NCBI GenBank assembly: GCA_963770645.1 | Contig: CAVYQL010000004.1 | Span: 1,054,001 to 1,118,000 of the forward strand | Reading direction: 5' to 3' | Length of the DNA: 64,000 bases | Source of the DNA: Bog-473 sp963770645 | GTDB taxonomy: Bacteria > Actinomycetota > Acidimicrobiia > Acidimicrobiales > RAAP-2 | In this document: piece by piece, positions 25,984-34,145 of the stretch | Position numbering within the stretch: the first letter of the stretch is position 1 | Layout: every line of letters begins with the position of its first letter | Notes under the pieces: model-generated | The model's database searches: none | What the model saw: the letters and a program-made list of their open reading frames with translations, nothing else | What the model was told of the DNA's origin: nothing | Position numbers and translations under genes: made by a program

Positions 25984-27158
25984 GTCCCTGCTCCTTCCGT
26001 CCCGTTCCCGCCGGTCTCGCTCCCGCCGTTCCCCGCCCCGCCCAGCACCTCGACGGCGGCGGGCGCCACGGGCGCCCCCTCGCGCAGGACGCACATGCCG
26101 GTCACGATCTCGTCGTCCCAGTCCGGCGCCAGGGACCCCTCGGGACCCATGAGGCCGACGACGTTGGCCACGTTGCGCGCGAACAGGAAGCTCGCGTGCG
26201 TCGGCATGCCCGACGGCGGGTTGGCCATGCCCACGATCTCGACGCCCTGGTGGTCGAGCACCTCGCCCGCCTTGGTGAGCTCGCAGTTGCCGCCCTGGTC
26301 CGCCGCCATGTCGACGACGACCGCCCCCCGGGCCATCCCCTCGACCATGGCCGTGGTCAACAGGATCGGCGCCTTGCGCCCCGGGACGGCCGCCGTGGTG
26401 ATGACGACGTCGGAGCGGCCCACCTCCTCTGCCAGCGCGGCGCGCTGGCGGTCGAGCTCCTCGGGGCTCAGCTCGCGTGCGTACCCGCCGGCGCCCTCTG
26501 CCGAGACGCCAGTGTCGAAGAAGGTGGCGCCCAGGCTCTCGGCTTCCTCCTTGGCGGCCGCGCGCACGTCGTAGGCCTTGACCACCGCGCCGAGGCGTCG
26601 GGCCGTGGCGATCGACTGCAGGCCCGCCACCCCGACCCCCATCACGAACACCTTGGCCGGGGGCACGGTGCCGGCCGCCGTCATGAACATGGGGAAGAAC
26701 TTGGCCAGCTGCTCGGCGGCCGCCAGGCCGGCCCGGTAGCCCGACACGGTGGCCTGCGAGCTGAGCGCGTCCATGCCCTGGGCGCGGCTGATCCGGGGCA
26801 GCAGATCGAAGCTGAAGACGGTGGCGCCCTTGGCCGCCAGCGCGCGCAGGGCGTCCTCGGACTGGGCCACGCCGAAGAAGCTCAGGAGGGTGACGCCCTC
26901 GGGCAGCGCGGCCACCTCCTCCGCGCTCGGCGGGTTGACCCGCACCACCAGCTGCGCTCCCGAGAGCGCGCCCGCGGCGTCGGGGGCGACGGTGGCGCCT
27001 GCCTCGCTGTAGGCGCTGTCGCTGAACGCGGCTGCGGTGCCGGCACCCGCCTGCACGCAGACCTCCCACCCCGTGCCGACGAGCTTCTTGGCCACGTCAG
27101 GCACGAGGGCCACACGGCGCTCCCCGGGACGCGTCTCCGTGAGGACCGCCATTTTCAC
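25980..27158 (-). CDS. pntAA: NAD(P) transhydrogenase alpha subunit part 1
   Basis: A 392-residue NAD(H)-binding, alanine-dehydrogenase-like domain protein. The start KMAVLTETRPGERRVALVP is typical. The nucleotide-binding glycine-rich motif is VFVMGVGVAGLQSIATARRLGA, shown here as VMGVGVAGLQ. The conserved RDQ-loop region is in RISRAQGMDALSSQA, and the MAADQGGNCELT segment is family-typical. It is soluble and sits on the membrane through PntAB/PntB. First gene of the pntAA-pntAB-pntB operon, with GTGA coupling to the second. The C-terminal linker is glycine-rich. Confidence 0.95.
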   Translation of the reverse strand: MKMAVLTETRPGERRVALVPDVAKKLVGTGWEVCVQAGAGTAAAFSDSAYSEAGATVAPDAAGALSGAQLVVRVNPPSAEEVAALPEGVTLLSFFGVAQSEDALRALAAKGATVFSFDLLPRISRAQGMDALSSQATVSGYRAGLAAAEQLAKFFPMFMTAAGTVPPAKVFVMGVGVAGLQSIATARRLGAVVKAYDVRAAAKEEAESLGATFFDTGVSAEGAGGYARELSPEELDRQRAALAEEVGRSDVVITTAAVPGRKAPILLTTAMVEGMARGAVVVDMAADQGGNCELTKAGEVLDHQGVEIVGMANPPSGMPTHASFLFARNVANVVGLMGPEGSLAPDWDDEIVTGMCVLREGAPVAPAAVEVLGGAGNGGSETGGNGTEGAGT

Positions 27159-27224
27159 GGTCGCTCTGTTTAGCAGCTGAGCCCCGCTGCACCCCTAATC
27201 GGCGGGGTCGGGCACCTCCTACCC

Positions 27225-27983
27225 CTATGGCTGTTCGAACGCCCGCAGGAAGGCCGGGAACTCGCCACCCCCGTGCACCACCAGGTTGGCACCGCTGATG
27301 TAGGAGGCGCCCGGGCTGGCGAGGAACAGGCAGGCATCCGCGATGTCCTCGGGCGTGCCCATCCGGCCCAGCGGCACGGTGGCCGCCATTCGCTCGAGCC
27401 CGCCGGGGCCGCCGTAGAAGTCGTCGCCGGCACCGGTGTCGAGCAACCCGCCGCTCACGCAGTTGACGCGCACCAGCGGTGCCCACTCGAGCGCGAGCGT
27501 CGCCGTGAGGTTCACCAGGCCGGCCTTGGCCGCGCCATACGCCGAGGCGCCCGGCGACGGCCGCAGCGCAGAGACGCTCGCGATGTTGATGATGCTGCCT
27601 CCGTCCTCTTCGACGTGCATCACCTTGTACGCCGACTGGGCGCACCACAGCGGGGCGAGGAGGTTCAAGCCGACGACGGCCTCTACGAAACGGGGCGACT
27701 GCTCCGCGGCCAGCGTGTGCGGCGCGCCCCCGGCGTTGTTGACGAGCACGTCGAGGCGGCCGAAGTGCTCCACCGCCTTGGCGACGACACGTTCGGCGTC
27801 GACCGGCTTGCGCACGTCGGCGGCGATGAACACCGCCCCCTCGACGTCTGCCTCGTGGCGCCCACAGGTGACCACGTGCGCGCCGGCGGCCGCGAAGGCG
27901 GACACGATGCCGGCCCCGACGCCACGCGAACCGCCGGTCACGAGTACCACGCGCTCGCTGAAGTCGTAGACCGGCTGTGTCAC
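27225..27983 (-). CDS. Short-chain dehydrogenase/reductase (Rv3548c/Rv3549c-like)
   Basis: A 252-residue classical SDR. The cofactor motif is VVLVTGGSRGVGAGI. NNAGG, the catalytic Ser region IINIASVSALRPSPG, and YGAAKAG (Tyr and Lys) are all present. The C-terminus shows SGANLVVHGGGEFP. GTG at 27983 is used since the upstream part of the frame is promoter sequence. It is divergent from the echA20-ipdABC operon, exactly the layout of the mycobacterial SDR genes Rv3548c-Rv3549c beside echA20. It probably oxidises a hydroxylated HIP-type CoA thioester intermediate; this is inference from synteny. Confidence 0.85.
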   Translation of the reverse strand: MTQPVYDFSERVVLVTGGSRGVGAGIVSAFAAAGAHVVTCGRHEADVEGAVFIAADVRKPVDAERVVAKAVEHFGRLDVLVNNAGGAPHTLAAEQSPRFVEAVVGLNLLAPLWCAQSAYKVMHVEEDGGSIINIASVSALRPSPGASAYGAAKAGLVNLTATLALEWAPLVRVNCVSGGLLDTGAGDDFYGGPGGLERMAATVPLGRMGTPEDIADACLFLASPGASYISGANLVVHGGGEFPAFLRAFEQP

Positions 27984-28089
27984 GGCGCAAACCCTACGGC
28001 ACCTCCCGCCCACCGGCACCGGCCCCGGAGCCGCGACACCGGCCGTGTTGGCCGGGTGCCGCACGCTGGCGTAAGTTCCGAGCGGCTTT

Positions 28090-28104
28090 CTGACGTGGCG
28101 TCAG
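28090..28104. promoter_or_regulatory. Perfect palindrome CTGACG-TGG-CGTCAG
   Basis: Six-base arms with a 3-bp spacer, 30 bp before the echA20 start and about 107 bp before the SDR start. The same 15-bp palindrome recurs at 48398-48412, and the core at 56975-56987. A TetR-like regulator would be the expected reader; no such gene is in the window. Confidence 0.65.
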
Positions 28105-28133
28105 AGCCGGCACCGAGGAGATCCGGCATCCAA

Positions 28134-28892
28134 ATGCCCATCGATGTGGTCCAGGAGCACGACGGCATCGCCGAGGTGGTCATCGACCACCCGCCGGTCA
28201 ACGCACTCGACGTGGCGGGCTGGTTCGCGTTGGCCGACGCGCTGACCGCGGCGGGCCGGGTCCCGACCAACCGGGTCGTCGTGCTGCGGGCGACCGGGCG
28301 TGGCTTCTGCGCCGGCGTGGATATCAAGGAGATCAACGCCAAAGGCGACGAGGCGCTCGTCGGGGTGAACCGGGGCTGTTACGCCGCCTTCGCCGCGGTC
28401 TACGACTGCGAGGTGCCCGTGATCGCCGCCGTGCAGGGCTTCTGCCTCGGCGGCGGCATCGGCCTGGCCGGCAACGCCGACATCGTCGTGGCCGCCGAGG
28501 ACGCGACCTTCGGGCTGCCCGAGGTCGATCGCGGCGCGCTCGGTGCCGCCACGCATCTGGCCCGCCTGGTGCCCCAGCACGCGATGCGCAAGATGGTCTA
28601 CACGGCCAAGCCCATCACCGCGGCCGAGCTCTCGTCCTATGGGTCAGTGGCCGCGGTAGTGCCGCCGGAGCGGCTCCGGGCGGCCGCGCTCGAGCTCGCC
28701 GCCGACATCGCCACCAAGAGCCCCACCATCATCCGCCGGGCCAAGGAGTCGTTGAACGGCATCGATCCGGTCGACGTGAAGCGCAGCTACCGCTTCGAGC
28801 AGGGCTTCACCTACGAGCTGCACGTGCGCGGCGTGGCCGACGAGCAGCGGGCGGCCTTCGTCGAGAAGCGCGACGCCGACACGTCCACGTGA
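28134..28892 (+). CDS. echA20: Crotonase-family ring hydrolase, EchA20-like
   Basis: A 252-residue crotonase-fold enzyme. Oxyanion-hole segments are RGFCAGVDIKEI and VQGFCLGGGIGLAGNADI. The C-terminal part has the EchA20-typical SYRFEQGFTYELHVRG. In Mycobacterium, EchA20 hydrolytically opens the last steroid ring (HIEC-CoA to COCHEA-CoA, the ring C/D stage) and is followed by ipdA, ipdB and ipdC, as here. The ATG is preceded by GAGGAGATCC and lies 30 bp after a perfect palindrome. Neighbour order makes the assignment strong, although catalytic residues alone do not distinguish it from other crotonases. Confidence 0.88.
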   Translation: MPIDVVQEHDGIAEVVIDHPPVNALDVAGWFALADALTAAGRVPTNRVVVLRATGRGFCAGVDIKEINAKGDEALVGVNRGCYAAFAAVYDCEVPVIAAVQGFCLGGGIGLAGNADIVVAAEDATFGLPEVDRGALGAATHLARLVPQHAMRKMVYTAKPITAAELSSYGSVAAVVPPERLRAAALELAADIATKSPTIIRRAKESLNGIDPVDVKRSYRFEQGFTYELHVRGVADEQRAAFVEKRDADTST

Positions 28893-28908
28893 CCGAGGCC
28901 GCGCCCCG

Positions 28909-29802
28909 ATGAGCGACAAGCGCGTCAGCATCGACGACATCGTCGGCGAGCTCCGCTCCGGCATGACGGTCGGCATCGGCGGCTGGGGTTCGCGCCGCAA
29001 GCCCATGGCGGTGGTGCGGGCCATCTGCCGCTCCGACCTGACCGACCTGACGCTGGTGGCCTACGGCGGGCCCGACGTCGGCCTGCTCTGCGCCATGGGC
29101 AAGGTGCGCAAGGTCGTCTGCGGGTTCGTCACACTCGACTCCATCGCACTCGACCCGCACTGGCGCGCCGCGCGCCAGCACGGCCGCGTCGAGGTGACGG
29201 AGGTGGACGAGGGCATGTTCTTCCTCGGTTTGCAGGCGGCGGCCTGGCGCGTGCCGTTCCTCCCCACGCGAGCAGGGCTCGGCTCCGACGTCCTGACCGT
29301 GAACCCCGACCTGCGGCTGGTCCGCTCGCCCTACGGCGCGGGCAGCCCCCACCTCGGCGACCCGGCCGATGCCGATGTCGAGCTGGTCGCCATGCCGGCG
29401 CTCCGCCTCGATGCGGCCATCGTCCACACCAACCGGGCCGACACTGCGGGCAACGGGCAGATCCTCAGCCCCGACCCGTTCTTCGACGCGCTCTTCCTCG
29501 GCGCGGCCGAACGCCGTTTCGTGACCACCGAGCGCGTGGTGGAGAACGGGACGCTCGTCGGTGGTGGCGAGCCGCTGGTCTCCGTGCCGATCCACCGCAT
29601 GCTCACCGACGGCGTCGCGGAGACGCCCGGCGGGGCGCACTTCACGGCCAACCCGCCCGACTACGCGCGCGACGAGGCGTTCCAGAAGCAGTACGCCGCG
29701 GCCGCCTCTGACCCGGCCGAGTGGGAGGCCTTCGCCAACCGCTACATCCTCGTCAGCGAGGACGACTATCAGGCCCAGGTGCGCGAGGGGCAGTCATCGT
29801 GA
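28909..29802 (+). CDS. ipdA: CoA-transferase-like subunit alpha, IpdA
   Basis: A 297-residue family I CoA-transferase alpha-like subunit. It has GMTVGIGGWGSRRKPMAVVR at the N-terminus and LVAYGGPDVGLLCAMGKV, FITL-type segment GFVTLDSIALDP, and ADTAGNGQILSPDPFFD. In Mycobacterium IpdA-IpdB opens COCHEA-CoA, the last ring of the steroid nucleus, with no true CoA transfer. It starts 16 bp after echA20, and its stop overlaps the ipdB start as GTGA. Confidence 0.88.
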   Translation: MSDKRVSIDDIVGELRSGMTVGIGGWGSRRKPMAVVRAICRSDLTDLTLVAYGGPDVGLLCAMGKVRKVVCGFVTLDSIALDPHWRAARQHGRVEVTEVDEGMFFLGLQAAAWRVPFLPTRAGLGSDVLTVNPDLRLVRSPYGAGSPHLGDPADADVELVAMPALRLDAAIVHTNRADTAGNGQILSPDPFFDALFLGAAERRFVTTERVVENGTLVGGGEPLVSVPIHRMLTDGVAETPGGAHFTANPPDYARDEAFQKQYAAAASDPAEWEAFANRYILVSEDDYQAQVREGQSS

Positions 29803-30605
29803 GCGGGACCGGCACGGTGCGTGGCGGCGACGCCGGCCGCGACGACAGCGGCGTCACCCGGGCCGAGTTCTGCGTCGTCGCCTGCGCCGACGCCTGGCGC
29901 GGGGCCGGCGAGATCATGGCCAGCCCGTTCGGCACCATCCCGTCCCTCGGGGCCCGCCTGGCCAAGCTCACCTTTGCTCCCGACCTCGTGCTCACCGACG
30001 GCGAGGCCGCGCTCATGGTGGGCGCTCCGGCCATCTCGGCCCGACCGGCCGAGCTGGTGCGCGAGGCGGCCATGCCGTACCGCAGCGTGTTCGACGTCGT
30101 GTGGTCGGGCCGGCGCCACATCATGATGATGGCCAGCCAGATCGATGGCTCGGGCAACCAGAACATCTCGGCCGTCGGCCCGCACGACAAGCCGAAGGTG
30201 CAACTCGTCGGCGTGCGCGGCGCGCCGGGCAATTCGGTCAACCACCCCACGAGCTATTGGGTGCCCGACCACAGCCCGCGCACCTTCGTCGAGCAAGTCG
30301 ACGTCGTCTGCGGCGTCGGCTACGCCCGCGCCGCCGCCGCGGGACCGGGCGCCACACGGTTCCACGACGTGCGCCGCGTCGTGTCGAACCTCGGTGTCTT
30401 CGACTTCGAGACACCGGACCGGACGATGCGACTCCGCTCGTACCACCCCGGCGTCAGCGTCGAGGACGTCGTCGCCGCCACCGGGTTCGCGCTGACAGTC
30501 CCGCCCGATGTCGCCGAGACCCGCCTCCCGACGCCCGAGGAGCTCGACGTCATGCGCGTCGTGCTCGACCCCGGCTCGCAGCGTGATCGCGAGGTGAGGA
30601 CCTGA
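29799..30605 (+). CDS. ipdB: CoA-transferase-like subunit beta, IpdB
   Basis: A 268-residue beta-like subunit pairing with IpdA. Key segments are EFCVVACADAWRGAGEIMAS, TDGEAALMVGAP, VFDVVWSGRRHIMMMASQID and RGAPGNSVNHPTSYW. The GTG start at 29799 overlaps the ipdA stop codon. The heterodimer works in the cytoplasm on the ring-opened indanedione CoA ester. The protein is clearly homologous to Rv3552-type subunits by its order and motif set. Confidence 0.87.
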   Translation: MSGTGTVRGGDAGRDDSGVTRAEFCVVACADAWRGAGEIMASPFGTIPSLGARLAKLTFAPDLVLTDGEAALMVGAPAISARPAELVREAAMPYRSVFDVVWSGRRHIMMMASQIDGSGNQNISAVGPHDKPKVQLVGVRGAPGNSVNHPTSYWVPDHSPRTFVEQVDVVCGVGYARAAAAGPGATRFHDVRRVVSNLGVFDFETPDRTMRLRSYHPGVSVEDVVAATGFALTVPPDVAETRLPTPEELDVMRVVLDPGSQRDREVRT

Positions 30606-30610
30606 GCGGG

Positions 30611-31726
30611 GTGCCCGCCGGCGGGGCGCCCGACCCCGCGGCGCTCCACCCCGCGCTGCACACCCTGCTGTGCGACCGCGTCGGCATCCGCTTTCCCTTG
30701 GTGCAGACCGGCATGGGCTGGGTGGCCGGGCCGCGCCTCGTCGCCGCCACCTGCGAAGCGGGCGGGCTCGGGATCCTCGCCTCGGCCACCATGACCCTCG
30801 AGCAGCTCGCCGGCGCCATCGCCGAGGTCCGGAGCCGGACCCGGGCACCATTCGGGGTCAACCTGCGCACCGATGTGGCCGACATCGGCGAGCGCATCGC
30901 GCTCATGATCGAGACGGGCGCCGCGGTGGCCAGCTTCGCCCAGGCCCCCAACCCGGCCCTGGTGGCCCGCTGCAAGGAGGCCGGCCTCTTCGTCATGCCG
31001 ACCGTGGGGGCCCGGCGCCACGCCGAGAAGGTGGCCGAGTGGGGCGTGGACGCCGTCATCGCGCAGGGGGCCGAGGGCGGCGGCCACACGGGTTCGGTGC
31101 CCACGACCCTGCTGCTCCCCCAGGTGGTCGACGCCGTGGGCGACAAGGTGCTGGTGCTCGGCGCAGGCGGCTTCTTCAGCGGGCGCGGGCTGGTGGCCGC
31201 CCTGGCCTACGGTGCCGCCGGTGTCGCGATGGGGACCCGCTTCTTGCTCTCGGCCGAGAGCCGGGTACCCGACGCCGTCAAGGAGCTCTACCTCGGCACG
31301 GCGGTGACCGGGACCGTGGTCACCACCAAGGTGGACGGAGCCCCCCAACGCGTGGTCCGCACCGACCTCGTCGACCACCTCGAGTCGCAGTCGTGGGTGC
31401 GCGCCCTGCCGCGGGCGCTGCGCAGTGCGTACCGCTTCCGTCAGGAGAGCGGCGCCACCATGACCTCGCTGCTGCGCGAGGGCCGCGCCATGAAGGAAGG
31501 CAACGAGCTGACGTGGGCCCAGGTGCTCATGGCGGCCAACGCGCCGGTGATGACCAAGGCCGCGCTCGTCGAAGGGCGCACCGACGTGGGCGTCTTACCC
31601 ACGGGTCAGGTGGTCGGCGTGTTGGAGTCGCTGCCCTCGGTCGCCGACATCGTCGGCGCCATCATGGGCGAAGCCGACGAGCTGCTCAGTGGATGGAGCG
31701 CCGCGCCGCTGTCACGCGGACGCTAG
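30611..31726 (+). CDS. ipdC: Nitronate-monooxygenase-like flavoprotein, IpdC
   Basis: A 371-residue FMN TIM-barrel of the 2-nitropropane dioxygenase/nitronate monooxygenase fold. It shows FPLVQTGMGWVAGPRLVAA, LGILASATM, QGAEGGGHTGSVPTTLLLPQ and GAAGVAMGTRFLLSAES. In Mycobacterium the gene in this position (ipdC, Rv3553) encodes a reductase acting on the hydroxylated HIC-CoA intermediate, not a nitronate oxidase. GTG start five bases after the ipdB stop. The last gene of the echA20-ipdABC operon. Confidence 0.85.
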   Translation: MPAGGAPDPAALHPALHTLLCDRVGIRFPLVQTGMGWVAGPRLVAATCEAGGLGILASATMTLEQLAGAIAEVRSRTRAPFGVNLRTDVADIGERIALMIETGAAVASFAQAPNPALVARCKEAGLFVMPTVGARRHAEKVAEWGVDAVIAQGAEGGGHTGSVPTTLLLPQVVDAVGDKVLVLGAGGFFSGRGLVAALAYGAAGVAMGTRFLLSAESRVPDAVKELYLGTAVTGTVVTTKVDGAPQRVVRTDLVDHLESQSWVRALPRALRSAYRFRQESGATMTSLLREGRAMKEGNELTWAQVLMAANAPVMTKAALVEGRTDVGVLPTGQVVGVLESLPSVADIVGAIMGEADELLSGWSAAPLSRGR

Positions 31727-31735
31727 ACGCGGGCG

Positions 31736-32137
31736 CTAAACGCCGTCGCCGTTGGCGCCGGCCGCGTTCCCCTGTGCCACCCGGCGCAACAGGTTCGACA
31801 CCCGCTGGTGGGTCACACCGAAGAGGTGGGCGATGCTCGGAATGCTCTGACCCTCCGCCCGCAGCGCCACCACCAACGACCGTCGCAGGTACCCGCTGGC
31901 CTCGGATTGGCGCCGCAAGATCGTGCTGACCAGCTGCACGGTGCCCGGGTCGTCCTCGTCGCCGAGGATCGCCTTCCACTCCCGACCGTTCTGACGGGCC
32001 AGACGGACCTCCGCAATGCGCTGAGAGAGGAGCCGCTCACTCTCGGCGTTCTCTCGCAACACGGATTCCAGCTCGTCGAGGGCGTTCAGCACCTCGTCTG
32101 ACCCGGTCCCGCTCCGGTCGTCCTTCTGGTCCGGCAT
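31736..32137 (-). CDS. HTH-containing protein, hypothetical
   Basis: A 133-residue protein with a coiled-coil-prone N-terminus (DEVLNALDELESVLREN) and a C-terminal helix-turn-helix, LRAEGQSIPSIAHLFGVTHQRVSNLLRR, whose first helix lies in SIPSIAHLFGV and recognition helix in VTHQRVSNLL. The sigma-region-4-like form suggests a DNA-binding regulator. The ATG at 32137 has an AGGAG at about 11 bases. An alternative ATG (MLSTDATEL) 22 codons upstream is also possible. It is convergent with ipdC, with only nine bases between. Confidence 0.65.
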   Translation of the reverse strand: MPDQKDDRSGTGSDEVLNALDELESVLRENAESERLLSQRIAEVRLARQNGREWKAILGDEDDPGTVQLVSTILRRQSEASGYLRRSLVVALRAEGQSIPSIAHLFGVTHQRVSNLLRRVAQGNAAGANGDGV

Positions 32138-32367
32138 TGCGATATCTGCTCCTCTTCGCTGCTCCTCATCCTGGCGCAACTCAGTCGCATCAGTGGACAA
32201 CATGCAATGGTTCCTCCAATCCCAGTGTCGTTCCGCTCCGACCTGGCCTAGGCGACTCACGCGTACAACAGCCTAAGCAGGACTTGCCCGCGCTCGGCGT
32301 CATTGCAGCCCATACCCCAAACGCCCCGGCTCACACACGATGCGGCCCATCGGCGGCGAACTTTCCC

Positions 32368-32430
32368 GCTACCAGGGTTTCAGCGGTGCAGCAGTGGCTG
32401 GCTGCCAGGCTGCTACCAGGGTTTCAGCGG
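32368..32430. repeat. 19-bp direct repeat at the Ltp gene 3' end
   Basis: GCTACCAGGGTTTCAGCGG occurs at 32368-32386 and again at 32412-32430, 44 bp apart. The second copy contains the stop codon of the lipid-transfer gene (32424). It is probably a short tandem duplication or a slippage event. Confidence 0.8.
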
Positions 32431-33677
32431 CTGAGGACGACGGAGGACCCGTGTCCGAACAGACCCTGGTTGGCCGTGACGGCGACCGTCGCGCCCTCCA
32501 CCTGGCGGCCCGACGCGGTGCCACGCAGCTGCCAGACGCACTCGCACACCTGGGCGATGGCCTGGGCCGGGATGGCCTCGCCGAAACTCGACAGCCCGCC
32601 CGAGGGGTTCACCGGCACGCGGCCCCCCAAGCTGGTGGCGCCGTCGCGCAGCAGTTTCTCTGCCTCGCCCTCACCGCACAGGCCGATGTCCTCGTACCAG
32701 TCGAGCTCGAGCGCGGAGGAGAGGTCGTAGACCTCGGCCAGGTGCACGTCCTCGGGTCCGATGTTCGCCTCGGCGTACGCCGCGGCGGCAATGGACGGGC
32801 GGAACCCCTGGGTCCCTGCTCCTGACCCGCCTCTTGGCCTGCCTCCTGTTTCTGTGCCGTCACCGCTGAAGGCGACCGCCGAGTCCGTCGAGAAGTTGGG
32901 CATCTCAATGACGGTGTTGGGGAACACCGGCGTGACCGTCGAGACGGCGTCGATGGTGACGAGGGGGGACGCACCGCCGCCACGACGCCGGGCGAACTCC
33001 ATGGAGCTCAAGACGAGCGCCGCGCCGCCGTCGGAGGTGGCGCAGATCTCGAGCAGCCGCAGCGGGTCGGCCACCATCGGGGACGCCAGCACCTCCTCGA
33101 CGCTGACCTCCTTGCGGTAGCGCGCGTGCGGATTGGCCAGTCCGTGGCGCGCGTTCTTCACCTTGACCTGCGCGAAGTCCTCTTCGGTGGCGCCGAAGCG
33201 GTCCATGCGCCGACGCGCGTAGAGCGCGAAGTAGGCCGGGTTGGTCGCCCCCAGCAAGCGGAAGCGAAGCCAGTCCGGGTCGTCCGTGCGGTCGCCGCCG
33301 ACCGGGGCGAAGAAGCCCTTGGGCGTCGTGTCCGCGCCGACCACCAGCGCGACGTCGCACAGCCCGGCCAGGATCTGGGCCCGCGCGTTGGCGATGGCCA
33401 CCGCGCCAGAGGCGCAGGCGGCGTAGACGCTCGAGACCCGCGCGCCGGTCCAGCCCAGGGCCTGGGCGAAGGTCGCGCCCGAGACGAACCCGGGGTAGCC
33501 GTTGCGGATGGTGTCGGCCCCCGAGACGAACTGCATGTCGCGCCAGCCCAGTCCGGCGTCGGCCAGCGCGTCGCGCGCCGCCACCAGGCCGTACTCGACG
33601 AAGGGCCGGCCCCACTTGCCCCACTCGTGCATGCCCGCGCCGAGCACGGCAACCTTCGTGTCGTGGCTGCTGGGCAC
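32424..33677 (-). CDS. Thiolase-like lipid-transfer protein, Ltp type
   Basis: A 417-residue thiolase-superfamily protein with VAVLGAGMHEWGKWGRPFVEYG at the start (shown in part as GAGMHEWGKWGR), YAACASGAVAIANARAQI at the nucleophile region, GGDRTDDPDWLRFR and a C-terminal NPSGGLSSFGEAIPAQA. Together with the DUF35 protein encoded just upstream it should form an Ltp-DUF35 complex, as Ltp2 with the DUF35 domain of ChsH2 does in mycobacterial side-chain retro-aldol cleavage. Whether this copy is a retro-aldolase or thiolase cannot be told. It begins three bases after the DUF35 stop, and a glycine-rich insert (about residues 270-285) is atypical. Confidence 0.78.
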   Translation of the reverse strand: MPSSHDTKVAVLGAGMHEWGKWGRPFVEYGLVAARDALADAGLGWRDMQFVSGADTIRNGYPGFVSGATFAQALGWTGARVSSVYAACASGAVAIANARAQILAGLCDVALVVGADTTPKGFFAPVGGDRTDDPDWLRFRLLGATNPAYFALYARRRMDRFGATEEDFAQVKVKNARHGLANPHARYRKEVSVEEVLASPMVADPLRLLEICATSDGGAALVLSSMEFARRRGGGASPLVTIDAVSTVTPVFPNTVIEMPNFSTDSAVAFSGDGTETGGRPRGGSGAGTQGFRPSIAAAAYAEANIGPEDVHLAEVYDLSSALELDWYEDIGLCGEGEAEKLLRDGATSLGGRVPVNPSGGLSSFGEAIPAQAIAQVCECVWQLRGTASGRQVEGATVAVTANQGLFGHGSSVVLSR

Positions 33678-33680
33678 GGC

Positions 33681-34145
33681 TCAGCCCTCCCAGCCGGGGG
33701 TCACGGCCCCGGCGCCCGCGGGACGCCATTTCCACACGAGGTAGTCGCAGTCGTCCTCGCTGTAGAGCGTGTCCACCACCAGCTCGACCTCGTCGCCCAC
33801 CGCAAGGTCGGCCACCGCGACGTCGCCGACGACCTGGCCCATGACCACGAGCTTCTCCGCGGCCAGCTCCACTGCGGCCAGGCAGAACGGCACGTAGGGG
33901 TCGGCCGCGACATAGGGCGGCGGGGGTTGGTAGCGGGCGTCGGTGTAGGACCAGATGCGACCCCGGCGCGACAGCTCCACCGTCTCGAAGGAGGTCGACG
34001 CGCAGTCGGGATTGCGGCACGAAAGCTGCTCGGCGGGGAAGGCGTAGGTCCCGCAGGCGGTGCAGCGCGAGCCCAGCAGAGCCGGTGCGCGGCCGTCGTC
34101 ACCGGTGGTGAACCACCCCTCGATCGCCGGGACCCGTGTCGGCAT
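33681..34145 (-). CDS. DUF35 OB-fold protein with zinc ribbon
   Basis: A 154-residue DUF35 protein. Zinc ligands lie in GSRCTACGTYAFPAEQ and SCRNPDCAS. The OB-fold follows with GRIWSYTDARYQPPPPY, PYVPFCLAAVELAAEKLV and VGDEVELVVDTLYSEDD. Partner of the Ltp encoded downstream, where it would bind the CoA moiety of the substrate. ATG overlaps the thiolase stop (TGATG). A longer frame upstream is an artefact inside the thiolase gene. Confidence 0.85.
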   Translation of the reverse strand: MPTRVPAIEGWFTTGDDGRAPALLGSRCTACGTYAFPAEQLSCRNPDCASTSFETVELSRRGRIWSYTDARYQPPPPYVAADPYVPFCLAAVELAAEKLVVMGQVVGDVAVADLAVGDEVELVVDTLYSEDDCDYLVWKWRPAGAGAVTPGWEG

